Positions 43,374 to 52,520 of a stretch of 64,000 nt of DNA are shown here, piece after piece (within the stretch, counting starts at the first letter, position 1; every line of letters starts with the position of its first letter). Source of the DNA: Porticoccaceae bacterium (GTDB lineage Bacteria > Pseudomonadota > Gammaproteobacteria > Pseudomonadales > Porticoccaceae). Under the pieces are notes generated by a model. The model searched no databases. It was given only the letters and a program-made list of their open reading frames with translations, and had not been told where the DNA came from. The translations under genes and the position numbers were made by a program. Location: the NCBI GenBank assembly GCA_902557735.1, contig CACEBC010000001.1, positions 39,063-103,062 of the forward strand. Direction: 5' to 3'.

Positions 43374-44567
43374 ATGATTAATTTTGAAAAACACGATGAC
43401 CATGCCCTCCTAAAGCCACAGGACTGGACATTCCCAGTGCCCATTGCCTATGGGCCAGGCAGATTATCAGAAATTGGAAAAAGATGTGCCGATCTGGGAG
43501 CTCAAAATCCACTTATAGTCACTGATAAGGGCAGTTCTGATCTGCCATTTATAGGTGAACTAAAAAACTATCTAGCTCAATTTGGCATGAACTCAAAATT
43601 ATTTTCAGGGATATCTCCAAATCCACTTGAAGAGGATATTTCCGAGGGAAAACGCATATATCTTTCGGGCGGACATGACCTCGTCATAGCAATTGGCGGT
43701 GGCAGCGCGATGGATGGTGGCAAGTGTATTTGCCTCACGGCCAATAATAACTTTAATTTGTGGGAATTTGAGTTCGAGAAACCCGTGCCTGAAATGGGGG
43801 AAAATGAACACTTTCCTACACTAATTACCATTCCCACAACTGCAGGCACTGGAGCCGAAACCGAAAGCACAGCCATGGTTACTCACAAGAGCAAGGTAAT
43901 GAAGCTTTGTGTATGGCATCCAAAGCTAAAACCATCCTTGGCTCTGTTGGATCCCGAACTTACTGTTGGGCTACCGTCTAATTTGACTGCCTGGACGGGC
44001 GCTGACGCAATGACTCACGCAATCGAAGCCTTTCTTGTGCCCGAATTCCACCCTCTTTGCGATGGTCTTGCTTTGGAGGGACTAAATTTAATAACAACAT
44101 GGCTGCCCAAAGCTATTCATGAACCGGAAAACCTGAGGGCTAGAGGTGGGATGCTAGTTGGATCTTGTCTCGCGGGGGTTGCTTTTTTGAAAGGCTTAGG
44201 CATGGTCCACGCTATTTCACACATGGTCGGAGCTGAATTTAATACCCAACATGGCTTAACCAATGCGATTATTCTACCTGTCGTTTTACGATTCAACCTA
44301 CCGGGCATGGAGAAAAAAGTTGAACGCATGGCTAACACCATGGGCCTAGAAGACACCAGCATAGACTGTTTTACTAGTGAGGTGAACAACATATTAGATA
44401 TCGTAGATATCCCAAAGTCACTGAGTCAGATCAATGTTCCTTTAAACTGTTCCCAGCGCATAGCAAGAAAAGCACTAATGGATAGCGCTGCAGCAACCAA
44501 CCCCAAGCAAGCCAGCGCTCGGCAGGTACAAGAATTGGTAGAAACGGCCATTGTTCAGGCTAGATAA
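43374..44567 (+). CDS. Iron-containing alcohol dehydrogenase (group III)
   Basis: A 397-residue Fe-dependent alcohol dehydrogenase. NAD-binding GGGSAMDGGK starts near residue 108. The metal ligands are Asp211, His215, His279 and His293, in ADAMTHAIEAF, MVHAISHMVG and TQHGLTNA, with the family's normal spacing. It oxidises a primary alcohol to an aldehyde. The aldehyde dehydrogenase gene follows after 18 bases, giving a two-step alcohol-to-acid route fed by the upstream symporter. The alcohol is not known. Confidence 0.93.
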   Translation: MINFEKHDDHALLKPQDWTFPVPIAYGPGRLSEIGKRCADLGAQNPLIVTDKGSSDLPFIGELKNYLAQFGMNSKLFSGISPNPLEEDISEGKRIYLSGGHDLVIAIGGGSAMDGGKCICLTANNNFNLWEFEFEKPVPEMGENEHFPTLITIPTTAGTGAETESTAMVTHKSKVMKLCVWHPKLKPSLALLDPELTVGLPSNLTAWTGADAMTHAIEAFLVPEFHPLCDGLALEGLNLITTWLPKAIHEPENLRARGGMLVGSCLAGVAFLKGLGMVHAISHMVGAEFNTQHGLTNAIILPVVLRFNLPGMEKKVERMANTMGLEDTSIDCFTSEVNNILDIVDIPKSLSQINVPLNCSQRIARKALMDSAAATNPKQASARQVQELVETAIVQAR

Positions 44568-44585
44568 CTGAGAGGTGATTAGAAC

Positions 44586-46010
44586 ATGCAAAATCTGCTT
44601 AATTTTTACATCGGGGGAAATTGGACTAGCCCAATGTCCTCACTAACCATGCCGGTATTGAACCCAGCCACCGAAACGCAAGTGGCATCTGTAGCAATGG
44701 GAAATAAGGATGATGTCAATGATGCTGTTGCGGCTGCCACAACAGCGTGGGAAACCTTCTCCAAAACGAACAAATCTGAACGATTAGAGCTATTGCGCAG
44801 ATTGAAAAATGAAACTGAAAAGAGGCTCGAAGACTTGGCTCAAGCCATGCGAATAGAAATGGGTGCGCCAATAAGTATGGCAAGAGAAGCCCAAGCTGAC
44901 GCGGCATTGGGGCATCTGGGCGGTTTCATAGAGGCACTAAAGCAGCTGCAATCAAAAAAAACACTTGCAAGTGGAGATATTGTTTTAAAAGAACCAATTG
45001 GGGTATGCGGACTCATCACGCCGTGGAATTGGCCTATAAACCAAATTGCACTCAAAGTGATTCCTGCCCTTGCCACTGGATGTACATGCGTGCTCAAGCC
45101 TTCCGAACATACTCCAATCTCGGCGATGATTTATGCTGAAATTATTCATGAGGCCGGATACCCTGATGGAGTATTTAATTTGGTGAATGGCGACGGGCCG
45201 ACGGTTGGTTCAGCCTTGTCAAAGCACCCTGACATTCAGATGATTTCATTTACAGGTTCAACTCGAGCCGGGAAGTCGATCACTTTAGATGCTGCCGACA
45301 CCATCAAACGCGTGACTCTGGAGCTTGGTGGAAAATCTCCCAACCTGATTTTTGCCGATTGCGATCTGGAATCCAGAGTGACTAGTTCAGTTAATGAATG
45401 TATGTTCAATTCGGGACAATCATGTGACGCACCGACACGACTACTGGTTCAACGATCATGCTATCAAAAGGTCTTGCAGATCGCCAAATCGGCGGCTGAA
45501 TCAATCAAAATCGGAGATCCTGCATCAGAGGGGGAACATATTGGGCCGCTCTTTGATCAGATTCAATATGATCGCGTGCAAAAAATGATTAAGGTTGGCA
45601 TCGATGAGGGAGCTACTCTTCTTTGCGGTGGTCTTGGCAAGCCACGCGAATTCGAGACCGGCTGGTTTGTAAAACCCACCATTTTTGCGGATGCAAAAAA
45701 CAGTATGCGAATCAGTCAAGAAGAAATTTTTGGCCCGGTATTAGTAATCATCGCATTTGACGATGAGGCAGAGGCCATTTCAATTGCAAACGACACGCCG
45801 TATGGTCTGGCCGCTTATCTTCAAACTGGAAATGTCGACAGAGCGCTAAGAATAGCGTCTCAGTTGCGTGCTGGCGCGGTCCACATCAATGGCGGTGAGT
45901 TTAACTATGGCTCCCCCTTTGGCGGTTACAAACAATCCGGAAACGGCCGAGAAGGCGGAGCAATGGGGTTAGAGGACTTTCTCGAAACCAAAACGTTGCA
46001 TGGCGTCTAA
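44586..46010 (+). CDS. Aldehyde dehydrogenase, NAD(P)-dependent
   Basis: A 474-residue aldehyde dehydrogenase. The oxyanion Asn148 lies in TPWNWP, the general base Glu246 in LELGGKSP, and the catalytic Cys280 in SGQSCDAPTR. The late EEIFGPVLVI and GGYKQSGNGREGG segments are intact. It converts the aldehyde made by the adjacent alcohol dehydrogenase to a carboxylic acid. The start follows a GAGGTGATTAG ribosome-binding region. Length and motifs are normal; the substrate class is open. Confidence 0.95.
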   Translation: MQNLLNFYIGGNWTSPMSSLTMPVLNPATETQVASVAMGNKDDVNDAVAAATTAWETFSKTNKSERLELLRRLKNETEKRLEDLAQAMRIEMGAPISMAREAQADAALGHLGGFIEALKQLQSKKTLASGDIVLKEPIGVCGLITPWNWPINQIALKVIPALATGCTCVLKPSEHTPISAMIYAEIIHEAGYPDGVFNLVNGDGPTVGSALSKHPDIQMISFTGSTRAGKSITLDAADTIKRVTLELGGKSPNLIFADCDLESRVTSSVNECMFNSGQSCDAPTRLLVQRSCYQKVLQIAKSAAESIKIGDPASEGEHIGPLFDQIQYDRVQKMIKVGIDEGATLLCGGLGKPREFETGWFVKPTIFADAKNSMRISQEEIFGPVLVIIAFDDEAEAISIANDTPYGLAAYLQTGNVDRALRIASQLRAGAVHINGGEFNYGSPFGGYKQSGNGREGGAMGLEDFLETKTLHGV

Positions 46011-46029
46011 TCCCGAAAGTATTACTGAT

Positions 46030-46941
46030 TCAGGAACAACTGGGTCGAGTCATATGATCTGTTAAGAAATTTGATATCTCTCTTATAGAGGTTTTGGCTT
46101 CTGGTAAATTATTGTCCCACTCAAAAACGTGCCAAAGGTCTTGCCAAACTCTAAGCTTAACTGTCCCGCCTTGCCGACATAATTTATCCGCCAAACTGAC
46201 CGACTGGCTCATCAGCAAATCCCGAGTCCCAGTGCTAATATAACAGGGTGGAAAAGTGCTATCGAACGCACCATTAATGGGCGAGATTTTAGGATCAGAT
46301 CGATCATTTTCGCCTGCGTAATGTTCAGCAGCAAACTTCAAATGTTGTTTAGTCAGTGCCGGGTCACGCCCGTCATTAAAATCGATACTGTCTCCAGAGT
46401 TGGTCAGGTCGCACCAGGGAGAAATGAAAGCGGCAGCATCTGGAAGTCTCAGAGAGGCCTGTCTCGCAAGGTGTATCAACGCAAGTCCAAGATTGCCTCC
46501 AGCCGACTCGCCAACAAGGCCAAAAGGTTTATCGCTCAAAGCTTGATACACCGAAAAGCTATCATCCAAGGCGGCTGGCCATGGGTTTTCAGGTGCAAGT
46601 CGATAATCCGGAATTATCAAAACAGCACCCGTAGCCACTGAAATTGGAGCAGCAATTGTTAAATCTTCGAACGGGCTTCCTGATACAAAACCCCCGCCAT
46701 ATCCATAAAGTATTTGCCAATTGACTTTTAATTGCAGAGGATAGACATACAGACATGGTATCCCTCGGATTTCTTTGATTTCAGTCTCAAAGTTCTTTTG
46801 CTTAAAAATAGATTCAACTGAAGGTGCGATTTCTTGCCGGGTTTTATATCTTAATTCGGAAAGACCAGATAAGGATCTATCTGTCAGAGGTGTCTCAGCA
46901 TTTTGGAGTGCCCTTCTTGCTTCAATGCTAAGTAACTTCAT
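46030..46941 (-). CDS. Hormone-sensitive-lipase-family alpha/beta hydrolase
   Basis: A 303-residue esterase of the HSL (bacterial family IV) type. The nucleophile is Ser146 in GESAGGN. YRLAPENPWPAALDD follows the oxyanion strand, STGTRDLL carries the Asp and LWHVF the His. The usual HGGG oxyanion motif appears as YGYGGGF (Tyr81 in place of His). The enzyme probably hydrolyses short acyl esters or lactones in the cytoplasm. It is convergent with the aldehyde dehydrogenase gene and lies 88 bases after the acyl-CoA dehydrogenase gene on the same strand. Confidence 0.88.
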   Translation of the reverse strand: MKLLSIEARRALQNAETPLTDRSLSGLSELRYKTRQEIAPSVESIFKQKNFETEIKEIRGIPCLYVYPLQLKVNWQILYGYGGGFVSGSPFEDLTIAAPISVATGAVLIIPDYRLAPENPWPAALDDSFSVYQALSDKPFGLVGESAGGNLGLALIHLARQASLRLPDAAAFISPWCDLTNSGDSIDFNDGRDPALTKQHLKFAAEHYAGENDRSDPKISPINGAFDSTFPPCYISTGTRDLLMSQSVSLADKLCRQGGTVKLRVWQDLWHVFEWDNNLPEAKTSIREISNFLTDHMTRPSCS

Positions 46942-47029
46942 ACAGTTAAGCCAGCTTTCCCGAGAAAATTTCTAATTTCACCGTCATTGGCGGAGACACT
47001 GTCCTGTTAGCAGCTGAAGTGAAGCGGAG

Positions 47030-48202
47030 TTAGCATTCGGATCTCGCTATCATCTGTTTGGCAATAATTATTCTTTGAATTTCATTTGTGCCCTCTCCGA
47101 TGCAAAGAAGGGGCGCGTCACGATAGAATCGTTCTATTTCATATTCAGGGGAGTAACTATAACCACCAAACACTCGCATACCATCAAGGCTATTTTGGAC
47201 AGCCGCTTCAGATGCAAAAAATTTTGCCTGTCCAGCCTCGAGATCGCATCGCTCTCCCTTGTCAAATTTAAGTGCGGCTTGTTCAACCAGTAGGCGAGAA
47301 GCTTCAGCACGAGTGGACATTTCCGCAAGCTTAAGTTGGATAGCCTGATGCTGAGCAATAGGCTTACCAAAAGTTTTGCGATCTTTAGCATATGCGAGTG
47401 ACATTTTAGTTGCACCTACGGCCATGCCGACCCCACGCGCGGCAATGTTGATGCGGCCGAGTTCAAGCCCACCAGCCACTTGTGCAAAACCTCTACCCTC
47501 CTCTCCGCCAATTAAATTATCACCACTCACACGAAAATCTTGAAAGATCAGCTCAGCGCTATCGATTGACCGGTAACCTAATTTTTTGAGCTTTTTACCT
47601 ACAGTAAAACCCTCGCTTTTTTCACATAAGAATAGACTCATTCCTTTATACGCTGGTGACGCCGTTGGATCCGTTTTTGTTAACACAGCCAAGCAATTGC
47701 CCTTGACACCATTGCTAATCCAAGTCTTTGTACCATTAAGTATGTAAGCATCACCATCCTTTTTCGCCACCATCCGAATGCCTTGGAGATCTGTACCTGC
47801 GTCTGGCTCTGTCAAGCCAATGCCTCCCCTCAATTCCCCAGTAGCGAAACGTGGTAAAAATCGTTCTTTCTGTGCCTCTGTTCCACCACGCTGAATACAG
47901 CTAGCCATGATTAAATGAGAATTGAAAATGCCGGTAGGCGCCATCCAGACTTCACAAATTCTGGATACAATCCGAGCATAAGTAGTGGCGCTTAATCCAA
48001 GACCGCCATAGTCTTGTGAGATTGTGGCGCCAAACAAACCAAGCTCCTTCATTTGCTCGACTAATTCAATAGGATACTCATCCAATTGATCAAAATGATA
48101 TGCAATCGGCCTTACATCTTTCTCGACCCAGCGATCAATCGTGTCAAGAATTTGAGTTTCCATTTCTTTATATTCGACCCCATTAAAATCTAGCTTATTC
48201 AT
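47030..48202 (-). CDS. Acyl-CoA dehydrogenase
   Basis: A 390-residue acyl-CoA dehydrogenase. GGIGLTEPDAGTDLQGI near residue 125 and ILNGTKTWISNG near 155 contact FAD and substrate. KTFGKPIAQHQAIQLKLAEM is the usual dimer/FAD segment, and Glu370 in IGEGTNEIQ is the catalytic base. It oxidises an acyl-CoA to the enoyl-CoA, with ETF as acceptor. The MaoC-like gene lies 15 bases upstream in the same operon, and a divergent CaiB-type CoA transferase could supply the CoA thioester. Substrate length is unknown. Confidence 0.94.
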   Translation of the reverse strand: MNKLDFNGVEYKEMETQILDTIDRWVEKDVRPIAYHFDQLDEYPIELVEQMKELGLFGATISQDYGGLGLSATTYARIVSRICEVWMAPTGIFNSHLIMASCIQRGGTEAQKERFLPRFATGELRGGIGLTEPDAGTDLQGIRMVAKKDGDAYILNGTKTWISNGVKGNCLAVLTKTDPTASPAYKGMSLFLCEKSEGFTVGKKLKKLGYRSIDSAELIFQDFRVSGDNLIGGEEGRGFAQVAGGLELGRINIAARGVGMAVGATKMSLAYAKDRKTFGKPIAQHQAIQLKLAEMSTRAEASRLLVEQAALKFDKGERCDLEAGQAKFFASEAAVQNSLDGMRVFGGYSYSPEYEIERFYRDAPLLCIGEGTNEIQRIIIAKQMIARSEC

Positions 48203-48217
48203 GTTTTACATTTGACC

Positions 48218-48724
48218 TTAATCAACATTACAAGGACGCAAAGGCACAAGCATTGAGCGTTCAAATAAACAAACGTCTACCCTATGCTGGTTACGACCAG
48301 TTGTCTTCACAGTTACAATACCTGCATCAGGTCGCGATTTTGACTCCCGTTTCGCGACCACCTGCGATTCGGCATAAAGGGTATCGCCCGGAAAAACGGG
48401 AGCGACGAGGGCAATTTCCTTCCAGCCCAAATTAGCAATGGCTTTTTCACTGACATCAGACACGCTCATCCCCACTAGGATAGCAACTGTCAACGGGCTA
48501 CAGATTAACGGTCTCCCAAACTCGGTTCCTTTGGCGTACTCTTCGTCAAAATGAAGCGGATGTGTATTCATAGTCAATAGAGTAAACCAAGCGTTATCTT
48601 GCTGGGTCACCGTGCGACCGGGGTAATGCTCATAGACATCCCCAACGGAGAAGTCCTCATAAAAACGCCCACTTGCCGCACGATACCGATTTGGCCCAAT
48701 CTCCTCATCCTGTCTAATTCCCAT
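48218..48724 (-). CDS. MaoC-like hotdog hydratase
   Basis: A 168-residue MaoC-family protein. FYEDFSVGDVYEHYPGRTVTQ and the HPLHFDEEYAKGTEFGRPL region carry the hydratase-2-like Asp/His area. VAPVFPGDTLYAESQVV is the second typical block. It would add water to the enoyl-CoA made by the adjacent acyl-CoA dehydrogenase, as in mesaconyl- or crotonyl-type hydratases. The ATG at 48724 is preferred; the open frame extends 14 codons to a TTG without a ribosome-binding site. It shares a 15-base gap with the dehydrogenase gene. Confidence 0.88.
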   Translation of the reverse strand: MGIRQDEEIGPNRYRAASGRFYEDFSVGDVYEHYPGRTVTQQDNAWFTLLTMNTHPLHFDEEYAKGTEFGRPLICSPLTVAILVGMSVSDVSEKAIANLGWKEIALVAPVFPGDTLYAESQVVAKRESKSRPDAGIVTVKTTGRNQHRVDVCLFERSMLVPLRPCNVD

Positions 48725-48929
48725 TTGCAAACCTTTACTTGCTAATTTATTCAAATATACAAACAATAGTATCGATGGAAAAGAGATAACGAGGCAACCA
48801 TGCCAGCGTAAGAAATAATCCCCGATAGATCAATTATTTTGCGAAAGGCCTGTGTCCAGTCCAAGCTTGGCAATAATCTTAAAAAAAGCCGGGGGACTAC
48901 CTCTTGCCCTTGCTGATTCATTGATCACT

Positions 48930-48952
48930 GCACTGGAAATCAAGACCAGTGC
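48930..48952. promoter_or_regulatory. Perfect inverted repeat between MaoC operon and CoA transferase
   Basis: GCACTGG (48930-48936) and CCAGTGC (48946-48952) are perfect 7-base inverted arms with a 9-base spacer. The repeat lies 42 bases before the CoA-transferase ATG and in the divergent region of the MaoC/dehydrogenase operon. It is a good candidate for an operator shared by both, or an mRNA hairpin in the transferase leader. Confidence 0.5.
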
Positions 48953-48994
48953 TAACTTTAGACTAATGTTACAACAAAAAGGAGTAAAAACTTA

Positions 48995-50179
48995 ATGAGT
49001 TTACCGCTGCATGGAATTCGGGTACTTGCGATCGAACAATTTGGCGCTGGACCTTACGGTTCAATGTACCTTGCAGATCTTGGGGCTGAGGTCATTAAAA
49101 TAGAAAGCCGCGATAGTGGGGGCGATCCGTCCCGCCACACCGGGGCCGCTTTAATGTCAGACAACGACAGTGCATACTTCCAAACCTTCAATCTCAATAA
49201 AAAAAGCATCACATTAAATCTTAAAAGTGAAGTGGGAAAAGCAATGTTTCATGACCTCGTAAAAACGGCCGACGTAGTGTGGAACAATCTCAGGGGTAAT
49301 CAACCAACGCGACTCGGCTTGGACTACTCTAATCTAAGAGAAATAAAGGAAAACATCGTATGTACGCATATATCGGCATATGGACGTGATAACGATCGCG
49401 CAGATTGGCCCGGTTATGACTACCTTATGCAGTCCGAATGCGGCTTCTTAGAGCTCACCGGCGAGCCGAACTCGCCTCCAGCGCGATTTGGACTCTCAAT
49501 GATTGATTATATGACGGGTATAGTTGCCGGCATGGGATGCCTAGCTGCTCTGATCGGACGAGCCAAAAATGGTGGTCGAGACGTCGATGTTAGTCTTTTT
49601 GATGTAGCACTTCATCAGTTAAGCTACCCAGCCACTTGGTATATGAATCACGGCATCCGTACCGAGCGACTTCCGCGTAGCTCACATCCATCACAAACTC
49701 CTGTACAACTTCTAAAAACTTCTGATAGTTGGATCTTCGTCATGTGCATGACAGACAAATTCTGGGCTCTGCTAATTGGCATTCTCGAAGCTGAAGATTT
49801 AGCCCATGATCCTCGGTTTGCGACAATGCGAAATCGCGCAAAAAACCGCGATGCACTTACCCGTATTCTTGATGAAATTCTGCAACAAGATTCAACAGCT
49901 AATTGGCTAGTGAAGCTGCAAACGCATATTCCCGTGTCTCCGGTTTATGATTTGCCAGCCGCCTTGGAAAATCCATTCGTGAAGGAAGTGGGAATGTGCA
50001 CTGAGCTCAGGCATCAAGGAAAAAAGCTGACCGTGTTGCGCAATCCTATTCGGCTGGATGAAGAGCGTTTAGCCGCATCACCCGGCCGTGGTCTAGGCGA
50101 GAATAACGAGGAACTGCTTGGCAAAGAGCTCGGTTTCGCAGGACAACTTGACGAGTTAAAGGCGCGCGGCGTTATTTGA
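48995..50179 (+). CDS. CaiB/BaiF family (class III) CoA-transferase
   Basis: A 394-residue CoA transferase of family III. LHGIRVLAIEQFGAGPYGSM and LADLGAEVIKIE open the Rossmann-like domain. Asp171 in GLSMIDYMTG lies at the position of the catalytic Asp. It moves CoA from a donor thioester to an acid. The divergent MaoC and acyl-CoA dehydrogenase genes suggest a small acid-degradation module with activation, dehydrogenation and hydration. GGAG lies before the start. L-carnitine, oxalate, mesaconate or branched acids are all known substrates in the family, so the exact one is open. Confidence 0.93.
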   Translation: MSLPLHGIRVLAIEQFGAGPYGSMYLADLGAEVIKIESRDSGGDPSRHTGAALMSDNDSAYFQTFNLNKKSITLNLKSEVGKAMFHDLVKTADVVWNNLRGNQPTRLGLDYSNLREIKENIVCTHISAYGRDNDRADWPGYDYLMQSECGFLELTGEPNSPPARFGLSMIDYMTGIVAGMGCLAALIGRAKNGGRDVDVSLFDVALHQLSYPATWYMNHGIRTERLPRSSHPSQTPVQLLKTSDSWIFVMCMTDKFWALLIGILEAEDLAHDPRFATMRNRAKNRDALTRILDEILQQDSTANWLVKLQTHIPVSPVYDLPAALENPFVKEVGMCTELRHQGKKLTVLRNPIRLDEERLAASPGRGLGENNEELLGKELGFAGQLDELKARGVI

Positions 50180-50412
50180 CAAGGCGCTACCAAAAATTAC
50201 CGGCCCCCTTGATGGTCCGAGATTTGCAAAATCTAAGGCTGAAAGCACATTGGCGATTTTAAAAAAGCAGCGAAATGAATATGTTGCGGAGGATACAATT
50301 CATCCTTTATAGCACCTTGAGAAAGTCTGAGGTCGTTCTATCTAAAACATTTGTTATGCCACCCGATACTTGCCAAACACAAAATCATTTTTTGAAGCAC
50401 CCACAGCGTTAG

Positions 50413-50976
50413 TTAGTTAACGACCGTCTCCAACACATCTCCCAAGCTCATTAGTCTCAGCGTGTTTCCAACTCGCTCTAGCTGTGTAATAGAAGCATTG
50501 CTTGGTCTGAAATATAGGGTTTTTTGACATCCAAGCAATTGACCAACCACGGCATTCAAAATCATAAAATGTGTGAAGATTACCGTGCATCCTCCAAATT
50601 CAAGGAGTTTTTCCATCGCATCCGCTCTCCAATCAAGCAACGATTCGCTTTGAGACACCCATTCTTCCTGCATGAATTTTTTTATCCACTCAGGGCGGTC
50701 TTTCAATCCAACGGGGGCTTGAATTTCCCTGAAACAATGGTCGATCTCGACAGAAGCACCAAGGGCCAATGCAAGCGGTTCCGAGGTCTGCCGCGCTCGC
50801 AACATAGGGCTACTAATAAGCCTAGTGTCTGTGTCGATCAGACCAAGTAACGCTGCACTCGCATGAGATGCTTGCTGATGTCCCAGGTCGCTTAGACCAG
50901 GGTCGGAATCCTCCCCCCATTGCGCCGCGGCCTCGCCATGGCGTACGAGGAAAAGTTTGATCGGTTTTTGGTTCAT
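50413..50976 (-). CDS. Histidine phosphatase family protein
   Basis: A 187-residue histidine phosphatase (phosphoglycerate-mutase-like). LFLVRHGEAAAQ at about residues 8-19 holds the phosphorylated His; SSPMLRARQTSEPLA and the late FTHFMILNAVVGQLLG carry the second Arg and His. It removes phosphate from a small molecule or protein. The ATG at 50976 is preferred, with TTGGGGGA upstream; a GTG start 11 codons earlier is possible. Transcription appears independent, with no clear functional tie to neighbours. Confidence 0.88.
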   Translation of the reverse strand: MNQKPIKLFLVRHGEAAAQWGEDSDPGLSDLGHQQASHASAALLGLIDTDTRLISSPMLRARQTSEPLALALGASVEIDHCFREIQAPVGLKDRPEWIKKFMQEEWVSQSESLLDWRADAMEKLLEFGGCTVIFTHFMILNAVVGQLLGCQKTLYFRPSNASITQLERVGNTLRLMSLGDVLETVVN

Positions 50977-51074
50977 TGCACAATGATCCCCCAAGGAAAA
51001 ATAGCTCACATCAGAATTAACGCAGGATTTACATCAGTCAAAAAGGCACAATTCACCTTAGGCATTTTGACATG

Positions 51075-51878
51075 CTAGTGATTATCAAGAAATCCATGCA
51101 AGATCTCACAGAATTCGATTTTTTCTTTCTTGCCCGCAACAACATGCGCCACCTCTGGCATGGTCACACCAACTGCATTGGGGAGACCCTTCTCCAAAGG
51201 CATTGTAGTTCTCGGACCTGTAATCACATCACAGCCAGCATGAATTATCAAAGTCGGAGCAGAAATGTGTTTCATGTGAGGCCTTATATCATGAGTATTA
51301 CAGGCCTCTGTAAATCGGAGGTGAGCCGTAAGATTATTCTCAAGCGCTCCCCAAACTTTACCGCTACCAAGAAGCTTGGCGCGATTGGCGATGTAATAAT
51401 CTGGTCGGAATGAGTACACCGCGACGAGTTCTTGAAATGCGAGAAATCCAGCTTTCTTATGCATAGTTCCAAGTGCATTGAGTTGATCGCGCATGCAATC
51501 ATCCGAATAGGCCCAGCATCCCATGTTTACCATACAACGCACTAGATCTGGCCGTTTCAGCGCAACCCACTGACCAATGCAAGCACCAATTCCCACCAAG
51601 CCAATAAAATAGACCTTTTTCATTCCCAAATGGTCGAGCAGACCAATGATATCGTCAGCGTGCAACTCGGTGGTGGGCGTAACACTCAAATCGTCGTCAG
51701 ACTCGCCGATTCCCCGGTAATCAATTAAAAGTACCGAGTACTTTTCCGTCACCCCCCTGGCTAAAAAATGCTGCTTGCCATGACAAAATGTATCCCACCC
51801 TCCAACATAAACAGCTGGCGGTCCATTGCCATGAATCTCATAGTACATGTTATGCTGGTTAATTTTAGCTGTTGGCAT
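51075..51878 (-). CDS. Alpha/beta-hydrolase fold protein lacking the usual nucleophile
   Basis: A 267-residue alpha/beta-hydrolase. IDYRGIGESD and the C-terminal LIIHAGCDVITGPR (Asp) and PEVAHVVAGKK (His) match the family well. The nucleophile elbow, normally G-x-S-x-G-G, reads GLVGIGACIG at residues 93-102, so Val95 stands where Ser, Cys or Asp should be. The enzyme is therefore either inactive as an esterase or works by a different chemistry, as in cofactor-free dioxygenases or lyases of this fold. It lies 9 bases after the cysteine hydrolase gene, probably in one operon. Confidence 0.85.
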   Translation of the reverse strand: MPTAKINQHNMYYEIHGNGPPAVYVGGWDTFCHGKQHFLARGVTEKYSVLLIDYRGIGESDDDLSVTPTTELHADDIIGLLDHLGMKKVYFIGLVGIGACIGQWVALKRPDLVRCMVNMGCWAYSDDCMRDQLNALGTMHKKAGFLAFQELVAVYSFRPDYYIANRAKLLGSGKVWGALENNLTAHLRFTEACNTHDIRPHMKHISAPTLIIHAGCDVITGPRTTMPLEKGLPNAVGVTMPEVAHVVAGKKEKIEFCEILHGFLDNH

Positions 51879-51887
51879 CTTTATAAC

Positions 51888-52520
51888 TCAGCTATCTAGG
51901 GGATGTTTTATGTCCAGCTGCTCAATTACATCTGTTGAGGTCATCACGTCCGCATAGCGCCTGCCCACGTCACGCAGGTTACTCCAATGCGCCTCTTCAT
52001 TTTGATCACCACAGCAGTCCTCTGGCACAATGGTGCGAAAGCCATAGGAAAAACTATCAACAATGGAAGCACGAACACAACCTGATGTCGTGCATCCAGT
52101 AATAATAGTCGTGTCTATACAGTGTTTTGTGAGCCAAGCATGAATGGGCGTCTGAAAGAAAATCGAAGGCGCACTTTTGGTAAATTCAAAAATATAGTCG
52201 GGTGCTGAAATCCTTGGGTCAATATCAGTGAACGGATGGCCGTGAAAAAAGCTGCCATCGTAGAGAGTGGCAATCTTCCAATAAGCCATGTCATCTCGGC
52301 TACCCCATGCCACATTGCATGAAGCTATCGGAATATCGCGCCGACGAGCTTCCGCTATTAGACAGCTGGTATTATTTACCGCCCGTTGCACGTGCGGGGA
52401 TCGCCCAAGTGGGCTTGCAGCGTCAGTAAAACCCACTTGAAAGTCGACGACCAACAATGCTGGTCGATCGCCGAATCCGATTTGTTCCTGTCCGTAACCA
52501 GCTTCGTCAAATTCGTCCAT
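51888..52520 (-). CDS. Isochorismatase-family cysteine hydrolase (N-carbamoylsarcosine amidase-like)
   Basis: A 210-residue cysteine hydrolase. The triad is Asp26 in LLVVDFQVGF, Lys115 in EFTKSAPSIFFQT and Cys148 in TGCTTSGCVRAS. The TGCTTSGCVR form fits N-carbamoylsarcosine amidase and maleamate amidase relatives. It hydrolyses an amide or ureido C-N bond. The ATG at 52520 has AAGGGG 8 bases upstream; another in-frame ATG 7 codons earlier lacks a ribosome-binding site. It heads a two-gene unit with the odd alpha/beta hydrolase. The substrate is unknown. Confidence 0.9.
   Translation of the reverse strand: MDEFDEAGYGQEQIGFGDRPALLVVDFQVGFTDAASPLGRSPHVQRAVNNTSCLIAEARRRDIPIASCNVAWGSRDDMAYWKIATLYDGSFFHGHPFTDIDPRISAPDYIFEFTKSAPSIFFQTPIHAWLTKHCIDTTIITGCTTSGCVRASIVDSFSYGFRTIVPEDCCGDQNEEAHWSNLRDVGRRYADVMTSTDVIEQLDIKHPLDS

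Noticed and set aside
50180..50320. Open frame after the CoA-transferase stop (DGPRFAKSKAESTLAILKKQ...)
   Set aside because: Protein-like for about 45 codons, but it lacks a start codon and a recognised family, and the transferase already has a normal C-terminus. Too weak to call a remnant.
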